In this document: positions 1 to 10,729 of the stretch, piece by piece
Layout: each line of letters starts with the position of its first letter
How positions within the stretch are numbered: position 1 is the stretch's first letter
Assembly: GCF_003286085.1 (NCBI RefSeq)
Contig: NW_020825294.1
Span: forward strand, 15,212,501-15,276,500
Direction of reading: 5' to 3'
From: Drosophila persimilis
Taxonomy: Eukaryota; Arthropoda; Insecta; Diptera; Drosophilidae
Length of the DNA stretch: 64,000 nucleotides
Position numbers and translations under genes: made by a program
Notes under the pieces: generated by a model
Told to the model about the DNA's origin: nothing
Databases searched by the model: none
The model's input: the letters and a program-made list of their open reading frames with translations, nothing else

Positions 1-270
1 TGAAATTTTTGTAGCAGTGACATATCACAGAAGTCTGGATCCAAAACATCGTTGCTCTAGCTCTTATAGTCTTTGAGCATTAGGCGCTGAAGGGGACGGA
101 CAGACGGACGGACAGACGGACGGACAGACAGATATGGCTCAATCGACTCGGCTATTGAAGCTGATCAAGAATATATATACTTTATGGGGTCGGAAACGAT
201 TCCTTCTGGACGTTTCACACATCCACTTTTACCACAAATCTAATATACCCCAATACTCATTTTGAGTATT
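1..270. repeat. mini-me-type interspersed repeat, copy 1 (cut by window edge)
   Basis: Non-coding repeat with an (RGAC)n microsatellite at about 97-132, followed by a conserved block ending in AATATATATACTTTATGG and a tail near 241-275. The same modules in the same order recur at 46378-46650, and the first part recurs at 61449-61500. A GTCY tract plus a TA-rich tract is the hallmark described for dipteran mini-me elements, so I use that name. It has no coding capacity. The left end lies outside the window. Confidence 0.6.
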
Positions 271-780
271 TTGAGTATAAAAATATTGCATTTTACATAG
301 GAAAATATGCACCGGCAACAAAGTTCAAATTTAACCTATTATTGTGAAGTTTTTAGACACTGTAGCATAATTTACTTAAGCAGACTAAATTTTCAAAGAT
401 TTGTCTTTCATGAAGATATTTTTATTTGTTCAGAAGTTATTAATTTAGCAAGCTGAAACGGCGAAATTCCCCACTGTGCGACGCTAGTACTCAGGGCCAG
501 GTTTCTTCGTAAGTCCTCTTCTGGTTCCATCTCGCATCTATTTATACGCCTGTTGTTGCCGGGTCAGCGGGATCGAAAGTGCATTTTCGCGTCGGGTTTC
601 ATTTCACCGTTTTGGTGATCGTGGGTTGACCTGGTTCTCTTTCTTCACGTTTTGGCGACTTGGCGGATTTTCCGTAGGCGGGTGACGCGACCTTCCGCGG
701 TCTTCTAGTTTTTTAGTGGGCACCGATCGGTCTCTCTGCTGGAGTTCATAGAATTAATTTCTAATGTTTATTGTTTGGAG
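271..780. other. unassigned spacer
   Basis: No open frame that resembles a known protein. The first 200 bases are AT-rich. About 480-740 is more GC-rich and holds a TATTTATA-like box near 538, which could be part of an LTR or a promoter. I found no second copy of this stretch in the window, so I cannot call it an LTR. It separates the mini-me repeat from the 3' end of a LINE. Confidence 0.4.
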
Positions 781-1547
781 TTCAATTATGGACAGTTAAA
801 CTGTGTAAAAATAGGAAGCGCAAGTATCAAAGGAAAATATGGAAAAATGTATTGTAATCGCGGCAAAGGCTACGGAAAGATTCATGGTCAGTTTGAAGGA
901 CAGGGAGGAAGACGGAGAGGAATGTAATGCCTAGTCGGGCGGGATGGGAAAGCAATACTGATAAGGCTAATGAGGGCCGAAGATTCAACCTCGCCTACGA
1001 GAAGTTTGTGGATAAAGAGAATTCCATGACAAGTCCTACGGCTTTCAAGAGAGTGCACGTTAATGAGACTCTTATAAGAAGGAAGATGACGAGAGGGGTC
1101 CCAATTAAGACCGCTCAGGGCAAAGATAAGGAATTGTTTTTTAACGGACTCAAGCATATCTTGATATTTTTGGTAATGGGGAGACCAGATACAGGAACCA
1201 TATTCCAGAGAAACGTAGAGTAGTTTAGTGGTATAGGGGTCGGAAAATTCTTTCGACCATCTTTTGATAAAGGCAAGGACTCCTTTGGCTTTATTCAAAA
1301 TAGCGGATATATGAGATTTAAAACATAAGTTAGGTACGAAGATAATGCCTAAGTCATTAATTTTGTACAGTCGTTCCAAGGAAATGTTCTTAATTGTAAA
1401 CTCAAAAAGGTAAGGCTTGTTGCGATGGATGGTCATGACGTTACACTTGGAAATGTTAAGAGGAAGAGCGTTAATAATACACCAATTGTTGAGCGCGTCG
1501 AGATCCAATTGAAGAAATAACGGGGACACCGGATCGCTGTTTGGCAA
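780..1547 (-). pseudogene. CR1-like LINE, 3' part of ORF2 (probable tail of LINE B)
   Basis: C-terminal part of a non-LTR reverse transcriptase ORF on the minus strand. The thumb and C-terminal region contains LNISKCNVMTI, INDLGIIF, KAKGVLAFIKRWSKEF and the Trp-rich SCIWSPHYQKYQ segment. All of these align by eye with the neighbouring copy at 1555-2148. Homology continues beyond a stop at about 888 as DHESFRSLCRDYN. The upstream RT blocks (YADD) are absent at the 1547 junction. The missing part is what one expects if LINE A inserted here, because LINE B RT ending in GSHLGPLLFNLF resumes at 27027. An independent truncated copy is the alternative. Confidence 0.7.
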
Positions 1548-2148
1548 AACACAGTTAAAAGTTAGCTAAATTTAAGTGATTACAAATATTGCATGCAATA
1601 AGTTTAAGAGACAGTTCAGGGGATAGGGTTTGGCAGAGGGAGTTATAATTATGGCATAAAACCCTGAAAGGTTCATGATCAGCATAATTAGACCTACATA
1701 TGGGTAAACGGATATGCCAAAAAGTACGTGTACGTCTAGATGGAACGGCCAAGGCAATCTGACCCAAGAGAGTTTGGGAGTCAACAGTCCCGAGAAGGAG
1801 CTTGTGCACGAACATTACGCCATTGCATAATCTGCGATGGTGGAACGATGGCAGGTCAATAAGATTTAGCCTAGACCGGTAGGGTGGCAAGATTCTACCC
1901 GAGTCCCAGTTAAAGTTACGAAGGGCAAAAATTAAAAATTGCTTTTGCACGGATTCAATGACAACCTGCAGCTCTTTATACTGTGGGCTCCACACACAAG
2001 AACAATACTCCAATATAGGACGTTCTAACGAGATGTACAGTTGTTTCGTAACGTACGGGTCGTCAAACTCCTTGGACCAACGCTTTATGAACGCTAAGAC
2101 ACCCTTAGCTTTATTTACAGTTGCAGCTATATGTCTGTTAAAACACAT
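1548..2148 (-). pseudogene. CR1-like LINE A, ORF2 C-terminus and 3' end
   Basis: The last 197 codons of a CR1/T1/Q-like LINE ORF2, still open, ending in NHLNLANF. The 3' untranslated part is very short and stops at the junction with the 888-1547 copy. The fragment begins exactly at a CACAT target duplication (2144-2148). The missing upstream reverse transcriptase resumes at 16519 on the other side of BEL-1. Joining across the element gives a continuous frame (FDQKMC next to FNRHI), so this is one LINE split by one insertion. The region follows the RT palm domain and its biochemical role is poorly defined. Confidence 0.85.
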
Positions 2149-2457
2149 TGCAAAATTAGAAGAGTTTTTCTAATTGAAATTAACCGAAAACTCTGGGTGG
2201 TTGTAATTTAGTTATTTATTCGGCAGTCGAAAATGGATACGCACGATCTCCTTCAACGTTAGCGAACAACTATATTTTCTTCACAATTCAAAATCTCTTA
2301 CTCTAGCTAACCTACGGTGGCAAAGCGGGGCGAATTCGCCAAGAGCGAGAGAGTGGGCTTTTATTGCGCTCCCGTTTGCCCTAGCCTAACTTACACTAGA
2401 CTTCATAATTACGACCAAATAACAATAATCGCCGCATAGAGGGAAGGTCACGCAACA
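2149..2457 (-). repeat. BEL-1 3' LTR (left copy)
   Basis: 309 bp, TG at the start and CA at the end, matching 16213-16518 with scattered differences and small indels. In element orientation this is the 3' LTR. The adjoining internal sequence (2458-2475) is purine-rich on the coding strand, as expected for the polypurine tract. Confidence 0.9.
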
Positions 2458-2485
2458 TCGGCCCCGTTGAACGCTTGCATCGGCT

Positions 2486-3899
2486 TCAACACATTGGGAG
2501 CGGCGCCAATTTGTGTATGGCCCGCCGAAAAACCGCTCCAGTGCTAGTCCTTATTTCGACGACCCTGACCATGCCGTCCTCTCCTTCGTGCGTGGCGATG
2601 ACCCTCCCCACGAGCCACTCCTGAGGCGGCAGATTGTTCTCGGCCACGATGACGAGGTCTCCTTCCTCGAGGTTCGGTTGCCGCTGGTGCCATTTGCCCC
2701 GAATTTGCAGCCCCAGGACATAGCCGCCAAAACGCTTGCCTGACTGACGAGACAAGTCGCCATCGGTCGCAAGCAACTGAGACTCTCCTGGTCCAGAGTA
2801 CGCAGTGCTGAGGGGGCGAGGAGCGACCTGCCCGTTAGCAGGTGCCCGGGTGTTAGGGCCCCGCCGTCGCTTGGATCTTGGCTGATGGCTCCCAGCGGCC
2901 TCGAGTTCATTATGGCCTCGATGCCGAGGATGGTGGCGAGCTCTTCGGCGCTTAGGAGCGCGCTGCCTACCGCCCGTAGGAGTAGGCTCTTGGCAGTTTT
3001 TACACCTGCCTCCCATAGCCCTCCCATGTGAGGAGCTCGCGGCGGTATGAACCCAAATTCGAATCCGTTCTTTGACGCGAGGTCGCGAATTGCGTCTCCT
3101 TGCTCCTTGAGCCTGATCCGCAGAGCGCTGAGATGGCGGCTCGCTCCGACGAAGTTCGTCTCGTTGTCGCAATGGACGACTTGGGGATATCCTCGGCGAC
3201 CGACGAACCTTTGGAAAGCCAACAAAAAACAGTCAGTGGTTAGATCGGAAACTATTTCTAGATGAACCGACTTGGACGCAAAACAAACAAAAAGCGCAAT
3301 GTATGATTTGTATGGGGGCCTTCCGCGAATTTTCAATGTCGTGTGCACTCGGAGTCGATCTGCGGGTAAATTCCCCATGAGTTGCGTCAGCAATCGAGGA
3401 TTGCATTTAAAACAGCGCATGCACGATCGAACTGTCTGACGGCAGACCTCTTGAGCGTTCACTATCCAAACGCTCTGTCGAAGGATGCTCACAAGTGCTC
3501 GTGGGCCGACATGAAAATTCGAATGGTGCAGATTACGAATATAGCATCGCACAAATTGCGAGCGTTTAGTCAAAAGCAGAGGGAACTTGGCATCGTATGA
3601 AACAACGAAAAGTTACGCCAAGTCCCTGTGTCTTCATGGATGAATGGGTTCAACCGCTGAAGACTAGGACCAATTGTAGATCCTTTCCTAACCTTTTCGA
3701 TTTCTCCTTGATACTCGTGATGCTGGACGATTTCGACAATTTTATAAAAGGCTTCATTGTATTCCGTCGGTGAGATAGTTTTTTCGAAATTAAGGCGTGG
3801 GTTCTTTCTTATAAAACGGAACACATACACGAACACTCTAAGCAGTTTGAGGTGTGACGAGACTCCCTCGATGACATCTAACAGCTCCGAACTTCGCAC
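2486..3899 (-). pseudogene. BEL-1 integrase and DUF5641 (broken)
   Basis: The integrase N-terminal zinc-finger region is seen as [12 protein letters not shown] followed by CMRCFKC. The core has [17 protein letters not shown], the second catalytic Asp in [11 protein letters not shown] and the Glu in [12 protein letters not shown]. The first catalytic Asp motif (DYCGP in sibling elements) is missing: NLPADRLRV runs straight into [10 protein letters not shown], so a short deletion removed it. After GHLLTG the frame changes. The DUF5641 domain ([15 protein letters not shown] through LAPLPMC) is read in another frame at 2486-2780. Integrase would insert the cDNA; this copy cannot encode an active enzyme. 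Confidence 0.85.
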
Positions 3900-3945
3900 A
3901 GCAGTGGTCAGCCCGACCGCAGTCTTCCTCTTTTCCAGCTGATGA

Positions 3946-4512
3946 TCATCGGAGCTGTTCGAAATGAGCGTTCCTGGGCCAGTTTTCTTCTTCCTCTTTC
4001 AGAAATGATGGTCCTTCGAACCAAATTGACTGAACGATTTCGTCGACGTCACAACCTCTTGAGATAATATCTGCTGGGTTCTGCTTCGTGGGTACCATAT
4101 CTGACCACTCTTGAATCTCAGCCACTCTATTTGAAACGAAAGTCGACAACGACGATGGATGAGACCGGATACAATGAAGAGTTACCTCTGAATCCGACCA
4201 ATAAACGACTCGTTCAATGGGCGCGTTTAATAGGGGCTTGATTCTGTGACAGAGATGTGCGAGAAGGTGAGCGGCACGGATTTCGAAGTCAACAATGATA
4301 TTTTTAAACCTTCTGCAGTTATGCTACGTATATAGGCGCACGCTCCATAGGCTTTCATGGAGGCGTCAGCAAAGGCATGTATTTGAACCGGTGACAATGG
4401 ATCGGAATACACAAACCGAGATATGGATATGTCTTCCAATTGAGATAGTGTATTTGTCAACTTATTCAACTCTGTTTCCAAATGCAGCGGGATCGACTCA
4501 TCTCAATCTAGT
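3946..4512 (-). pseudogene. BEL-1 RNase H region (broken)
   Basis: BEL-type RNase H pieces on the minus strand. The first strand with its Asp is HAFADASMKAYGACAYIR at about 4340-4390. The C-terminal part has VSNRVAEIQEWSDM and KQNPADIISRG at 3990-4149. Between them the frame is lost, and the block that carries the second catalytic Asp (WSDS in relatives) is frame-shifted near 4180-4230. The domain normally degrades the RNA strand during reverse transcription. It lies directly after RT and before integrase, the standard BEL order. Confidence 0.8.
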
Positions 4513-5189
4513 TTGTTAAGCCAAAGCTCCTGCAATAGTATCTTGCCTTTAATGACGATAGGACTTCACAAACCAAGGGGGTCAAACAACTTTGATGTCA
4601 CCGATAGTATGTTCCGTTTTGTCGCTGGGAGACCCATAACTGAATTGTCAATTTTGAACTTAAGGGCATCGACAGTAGGTAACCATGATATTCCTAACGC
4701 CTTTATCGACTCTGAATCCGAAATTGTTATGGGTTTGGGTGAGTTTGAAAACTATTTAGTCAACTCAAACCCTGCGGTCTGAAGAACCTGAGACACTTCG
4801 GTCTTAATTGCCCTTAGCTCCTGTACGCATGCAGCACCAGTCAACAAGTCATCGACGTAAAAGTCGGACCCAATAACGTTAGCAGCTCTAGGGAATGAGA
4901 GCTTCGCAGACTCACTCAACCTTTTCAAACACCGGATAGCTAAGAATGGGGCTGGTCCAGTCCCATAGGTTACAGTGTTGAGCTTGTATAATCTCAAGGA
5001 TTCAGAAGGGTCTCTTCTCCACACTATGAGCTGAAACTGCCGATCCGCTTTGTTCACCATCACTTGGCGATACATCTTTTTAACATCGGCAGTCGGAGTA
5101 AACCTGTGCAGACGGAATCGGAGCATTGTCGAGTATAATTCCTTTTGAATGGTAGATGGCATTTCTTCCAGTGACCAAAACTTTTTCAA
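4513..5189 (-). pseudogene. BEL-1 reverse transcriptase (internally deleted, stops)
   Basis: BEL RT recognised by LHRFTPTADVKKMYRQV, LNTVTYGTGPAPFLA and the catalytic FYVDDLLTGA. The connection and thumb region (LGISWLP, LFDPLGL, LLQELWLNKLD) continues to 4513 through three in-frame stops, two at positions where relatives have Trp. At the N-terminal end the linker KFWSLEEMPS is joined directly to TIQKELYST. About 130 residues that include the first RT blocks are therefore missing compared with BEL-2. LOA-1 begins just upstream at 5191. Confidence 0.85.
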
Positions 5190-5190
5190 T

Positions 5191-5464
5191 GTCCTATCGA
5201 CGTGGCCCTATGGCGTGGGGCGTAGGTAGCGTATACCTACGGCTGAAAAAGCGCCACCCCGAGGACAAAGATGCTCACACCCTCCAGGCAGGCGAGGTCG
5301 AGAAGGACCTAGGTCTGGAGACCATAGTGGAGGCCGCCCAGGGTCTTGCGCTGGACGACTCGGAGGAGGAGGAGGACGATGACCTGACAATCATAGTCAA
5401 CCCGTCGTGCGAGGTTGAGTTAGCCACCCATGACACTAAGGGTGCTGCAACTCAATCTTCATAA
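5191..5464 (+). pseudogene. LOA-1 ORF1 C-terminal tail
   Basis: The last about 90 codons of ORF1, ending at 5464, with an acidic stretch SEEEEDDDLTII before the end. The equivalent tails of LOA-2 and LOA-3 are also acidic (EEVEDDPDADITVV). The start of the tail coincides with the 5' truncation of the element. It overlaps the ORF2 start at 5430 in another frame, as in LOA-3, where ORF1 and ORF2 overlap by a few tens of bases. The ORF1 protein is presumed to bind the LINE RNA. Confidence 0.65.
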
Positions 5465-8241
5465 AAGCAAGGTAGCGTCGGCGGAGCTCCTCATTGCCAT
5501 GGAGCAAGGGCCCGCCGACATAGCTTTAGTCCAGGAGCCGTGGATTGCGTCAGGCAACTCTGTGGCCGGACTAAAGTCCTCAAATTACAGCCTTCTCTAC
5601 TCAACATCGGTAAGCAGGAACAGAACCGCCGTACTCGTACGGAAGGGAATCCATGCTCATCTTATGTCTCATTACAGCACGGATGACCTGACGGTGGTGA
5701 TGCTGGAGAGCGAGGAAAAGCGCCTAATGGCAGCTTCCTGCTACATGGCACACGACAGGCCCGTCCCGCCGGAAGAACTTAGGAGTCTGGTGACAGAAGC
5801 TGGCTCCAAAAATCTCCAACTCCTCATCGGTGCAGACGCCAACGCCCATCACAATGTGTGGGGAAGCCCTCGAAAGACCATCCTTCTCAGACCATAAGTA
5901 CATTCAGTTCAAGTGCGAATTCAAACACCCTTCGAAGACAACAGTCTATAGAAACCCCCGGAACACAAACTGGGTAAAGTTTAAAAAGACAGTTACTTCG
6001 AAGCTCGCGAATCCGGGCTCAGTGAAATCCGCGGAGGATATAGAAAAGTCCCTAAAGACCCTATCCAACGAGTTACTGAACGCCTACCATGCATCGTGCA
6101 AACCCTCGAGAACGAAGGGGAGGTCCAAGCCACTCTGGTGGAACCGATATCTCTCTCTCCAAAGGAACAACCTCAAGGAATTCTTCAAGAACGCCAAACA
6201 AGCGAACGAAGAGATTGTCAATGAGGAATATAAAATCCTACTTAGGAGCTACAAGAAGGAAATACGTAAGGCACAAAGGAACTTGTGGAGAAACTTCTGC
6301 TCCAACATCGAGAAAGTGCCCGAAACCGCTAGGCTTCGGAAGCTGCTTTCAAAGCAGCCCACAGTACAGAGCCAACTAAAACTAGACAACGGACAGTGGA
6401 CAGAGGGCAGTAAAGAAGCTCCTCCTTTCTACTAAAAACACTAGAAAAGCTGTTGGATTTACACATCAGGAATGAGGTAGGGGGACTGATGTCAACAAAC
6501 CAACACGCCTACACCAAGGGGAAATCAGTGGAGACGGCACTACACTCGCTAGTAGCCACCATCGAGAGCGCCCTTCACAACAAAAAGTATGCTTTGGGAG
6601 CATTTGTGGACATCTCAGGAGCATTCAAAAACGTGGCCACAACCGCAATAACAAGTCGCCTAGAAGCGAACAACATACACCCTGCAATCAACGTCTGGAT
6701 CAAAAACCTCCTATGTTGTAAACGGGTGCAATCGAAGTGGGGCACCGCTTCCATGGTGAAGGGGGCACACAGAGGCACACCTCAGGGTGGAGTCCTGTCG
6801 CCACTACTGTGGACTCTGGTGGTCGACGACCTCATCAAGAGATTTGAAAGGAAGGCCCCAAAGATAACAGCTTATGCAGACGACATAAGCATACTTATTA
6901 CGGGTGTATGTCCATCGACCCTCAGCTCCATAATGGAACGTACACTCAGGGAGATACGTGAGTGGGCGGTACCGAAACCCCACCTGCTCTAATGCACTGG
7001 ATCTACATCTCGGTGATGCGACCAACTCTGCTGTATGGAGCCTTAGTGTGGTGGCAGGCTACTGAAAAGAAGACATACCATAAGCTTATGGAAAAGACTC
7101 AGCGACAGGCTCTGCTCTGTATTACAGGGGCGCTGAGGTCAACCCCAACAAAAGCACTCGAAACTGTACTCGGAATCGACCCCCTGGACATTCACGCTCG
7201 CCTGATTGCGGGAAAGGCAGCACAACGCCTCATAGCATCAGGAAATCTATCGATACAAGGATACGGGCACAGTTCAATTGGCAGGGACATGACCAGATCA
7301 ACTGATTACATGACTCCCCCAAACTTGCCTTGACGTCAAAACAACCACATCTTTGGGACCTGAAGACTGGAAAATTGGAAGGGACCAAACTGAGCCCCTC
7401 AATATATACACAGACGGCTCCAAGATGGACGGAGGAGTAGGAGCGGGCCTACACTTTACAGACCCTGAGATAAGGCTGTCGTATAAGCTACCGGACCAAT
7501 GCAGCATATTCCAGGCAGAAGTTTTTGCCATCGGGAAAGCAGCGGAGGTCGCTCTCTTCACAGAACGAGCACACGATGCGGTCAACCTATTCGTCGACAG
7601 CCAAGCGGCGATAAGATCCATGCAGTGGTCCGCGGTCAGTTCCAGAACTGTCTTGGCGAGCAGGGAGGCATTAGACATCCTAAGCAATGCGAATCTATTG
7701 GGTTCCCAGCCACCAGGGCATCGAAGGAAAAAAAGCGGCGGACGTACTAGCTAAGGAAGGCGTCGGGCTGGAGAATAGGAGAACCGGGAACGTGCCTGTC
7801 TCCCTTAGAACGCTGCAATGCGATCTAGAGAAGCAGGCTAGAACACAGACTGATAGCAGGTGGAGTAGTACCACCACCTGCAGAACCTCGAAAATAATGT
7901 GCAAGGAACGCAACGAGAAACTTAGCCACTACCTACTGCACCTACCACGAAAGGACTGTAGATTGCTAGTGGGAATACTTACAGGTCACTGTCTGGCTGC
8001 TGCACATGCAGCAAAGCTAGGCATCACCAACAGAGACAGTTGTAGGAAATGTGATGAACCTGGGGCTATCGAAACCCTGGAACATCTCATCTGCTACTGT
8101 CCGGCTCTCTCAAGGGCAAGGAGGAGATACCTGGGCGCCCCAGTGCTGGCATCACTGGAAGATGCCTCCAAAAGGACGCAACAGGAACTGCTGGCCTATG
8201 CTAAAAACACCTCGATTCTCGGGGACTTTAAAACCACATAA
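5430..8241 (+). pseudogene. LOA-1 ORF2: endonuclease, reverse transcriptase, RNase H (multiply deleted)
   Basis: Pieces in order: AP endonuclease N-terminal half from MTLRVLQLNLHKSK, with ALVQEPW and GADANAHHNVWGS (5430-5873); after a deletion, SFSDHKYIQFKCEF and the linker (5876-6435); after another deletion, RT blocks GTPQGGVLSPLLW and ITAYADDISIL with the catalytic YADD intact (6453-6980); thumb from WIYISVMRPTLLYGALVWW (6986-7333); RNase H with NIYTDGSKMDGGVG, IFQAEVFAI, VDSQAAI and WVPSHQGIEG (7353-7800); terminal C-X2-C...H...C segment (8040-8110). At least five frame changes separate these parts, so no enzyme is made. Most breaks are deletions, not point mutations. Confidence 0.85.
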
Positions 8242-8389
8242 ACACTCCCGCGACGGTTCATACACCCCCCTATCAGGATAACTATGGGCCAGATTGGCCT
8301 ATACGTGGCTGAGGGCCGTCCGGGTTAACCTAACCTAACCTATCGATGGATACTAGCAATTCTTCACTGCAACTCAAACTGTTTGTAAT

Positions 8390-10137
8390 TTAAGGAGCAG
8401 AGCTCCTGGAAACATATTTTTCCGACACAACCCAACAAGGAAGGGTTTTCTGAAGAGTTGGAAAGTCAGGACCTTGTTTAATTTGACCAACAGCTAATAA
8501 TTCAAAGAACGATTCTGCTCCAATTAGCATATCCATTCTTTGTGGCCTGTAGAAATAAGGGTCTGCCAGTGGTAGGTTCTCTGGGATTCGCCAGTCAGTC
8601 ACATTCACTAACTGGTCAGGGTGATAACCTGAAATTGATTTCAGTATCCAAAAATCAAAGGAGAACTAACTACCATTTATTCGCGACTTCACCACTGTGT
8701 GGACTTTATCCTTTACTTCAGAATTAGATTCACCAATTCCAAGCAAGTTAATACAGGACTCCCTAGGGATCTGTAAGCGATTAGCGATGTCCTCGGTAAT
8801 GAAATTTGTTTGTGATCCAGAGTCGAGCAGAGCTCTGGCCAGAATGTGTTCACCGCTCTTAGTTCGGACTTTTACAATCGACGTAGCCAGAATAACCCTG
8901 TCCAACGCTGTCGCATGCAGAACATGTGACGTGGAAGGTTGATTCTGATTTGATGGAGGAGAAGGACTCTCTTGGGGTGGTGGCAACGCGGGACTATTAA
9001 CCGACACTGTGTATCGATGCAATAATGTATGATGTGAGCGGCTGCACACTCGACATTTATTGGCTGTGCATTTTACAACAGCGTGGCCTTTTCGCAGACA
9101 ATTAATGCATAGGGATGCCGACTTAGCAAACTCAAACCTCAGACGAGAAAATGGAGGGCAATTTGACACTACATGGTCTCATGAATTGCAATAGCAACAA
9201 GTTTGCTGAGTTCTACTGTTGGTGGAAGTGGAAGAACAAGCAAATGAACTGCGATTATGTTGCTTGCTGGGCATGACTTTGTTTTGTCTTAACTTGGTCG
9301 ATTCTTCAGCAGACAGATGCTGGTATCGACGATTCAAGACTTTCTCAAAGTCGGCCCAAAGCGGCAACTTCTCATAAGTAAGCTGTTCATCCCACTTTTC
9401 TTTCGTTACTGGGTCGACTCTGTTTAAAACTCTGTTGTATCATCTTCGATCGATAGTAACGATCCGTAAATCGACGAAACAGTATCGATTAGATTTCTTG
9501 GAGATGATACAGATTGATGCGATATTCTCGGCAGATTGAACAATGTGGAAATATTATTCGTGAAAATCAAATAATCGTTGTCATATACTCGTTTTAGGCC
9601 AGCCATGGCCTTTTCATAATTTGCCTCGGTGACTTGGAACGCCTTTATTGTTCCTAATGCTTCATCAGAGAGGCACGAAATCAAATGATTAAATTTTTCG
9701 ATCACCGATTTGTTGTTGTCGCTGTGGACTAGTCTCTCAAAAAGGCTAATGAAATTTTTGAGCTCCGAGTGTTTCCCACTAAATTTGGGTAATGCCAATT
9801 CCGGAAGAATGAGTTGGGGCTTAAGAGCACACTGGCTTCGTCTCTCTAGGTGCATCAAAGGCGGCGATAAGCGACATTATCTTTCCCTTGGTTACAATCG
9901 ACAGCTCTTCCAACTCAGCTGCATATGCATCATCACCTGTTATGTCCTCGATTTGGTCCTGCAAATGGTTCGCCTTTTCAATTGAAGCATTCAAACAATC
10001 TAATCTACATTGTAATTCCGGTAATTGCAAAGGATCGACCCTTGATCTAATCGATCCTCTAAGCGGCAAGTGCTTTTTACTCGACTTTTGAGCTTAATCT
10101 TTAAGGCTTCGAGAGTGGATTTACTGTTTTCTGCCAT
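8390..10137 (-). pseudogene. BEL-1 gag and protease (broken)
   Basis: Gag start chosen at MAENSKSTLEALK (10135-10137), the first Met after the leader. A coiled region follows, then the DUF1759-type capsid segment ALPKFSGKHSELKNFISLFERLV and the FNNISTLFNLPRI equivalent. An internal deletion follows. The nucleocapsid has CINCLRKGHAVVKC and CRVCSRSHHTLLH. The protease has ARALLDSGSQTNFITEDIANRL with the aspartic DSG intact (about 8800-8830), followed by the linker VTDWRIPENLPLADPYF. Frames change near 9840, 9420 and 9180 and at the end of the protease. Gag forms the particle, and the protease cleaves Gag-Pol in active relatives. Confidence 0.85.
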
Positions 10138-10650
10138 ATTATTTGTGTATGTTGATTTTACGCAACAAACCACTAATTTTTCTATTTATTATTTAATTTT
10201 TTTTTTTTTTAAATGTTTGAACGAGAACGATAATTGAAAGCGAATTTTAATTGAATGTCGAGGCACGAGGTATCAAGGGAAAGAGTAGTTGCAAGTGACG
10301 TTCGAAAACAATATACCCTTAGAATGGAGGGTATCGCGTCACTTGGCAAGTAACAGTGAAAACAATATACCCTTAGAATGTAGGGTAGCGAGTCACTTGG
10401 CGCACCGTTAAGCTCAAGAGCGGCAACGAAAATTCTCCCAACAAATACAACGCAAGCAGCAACGAAATAATGCACCGGTGCTGTTGGTTGTATGTATGTG
10501 TGGATACTTTCTATACGCCGTGGCTTGGGTGAACGAACGAAAAAACTTTCTTGTGAGGTTCTAACGACGAGAAAGGTAGAACAAAATAAAGGGGGGGGCG
10601 ACAGTGATTGCAGTAAACGATAGATAGATAGATAGATAGTAGGTTAGGTT
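10138..10650 (-). other. BEL-1 5' leader, part 1, with a tandem duplication
   Basis: Non-coding stretch upstream of BEL-1 gag. About 10305-10402 holds two copies of a unit of about 55-60 bp, recognisable by AACAATATACCCTTAGAATG at about 10308 and again at about 10361, each followed by AGGGTA and a GTCACTTGGC box. Near 10590 there is a G run, and at 10619-10640 a (GATA)n run where LOA-2 begins. No ORF here resembles a known protein. Confidence 0.6.
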
Positions 10651-10729
10651 ACCCGTCACACTTAGGCCGGTTTCGGCCCGTTGTGATACCGCATAGGATC
10701 ATTTCCTTCCTGCGTTGTGAGACTTCCTG

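Larger units (their letters stand above)
5191..8336 (+). mobile_element. LOA-1: LOA-clade LINE (TRIM/Bilbo/Baggins-like), deleted
   Basis: A plus-strand non-LTR retrotransposon inside BEL-1 pol. It carries the tail of ORF1 and a collapsed ORF2 with endonuclease, RT, RNase H and a terminal Cys/His segment. This order with RNase H is characteristic of the LOA and I clades, and the sequence is closely related to LOA-2 and LOA-3. The 3' end is a short (AACCT)n-type run at 8322-8337. BEL-1 sequence resumes at 8337. The exact target duplication is unclear; CTATCGA is present near both ends. Confidence 0.8.

Noticed and set aside
97..132. Short regular repeats (RGAC)n that might suggest a CRISPR-like array
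   Set aside because: The unit is 4 bp with no spacers. It is the microsatellite of a mini-me-type repeat in a eukaryotic context.
2513..4782. Several plus-strand frames of 60-90 codons across BEL-1 pol
   Set aside because: The minus strand here encodes recognisable BEL pol. The plus frames have no motif and are shadows.
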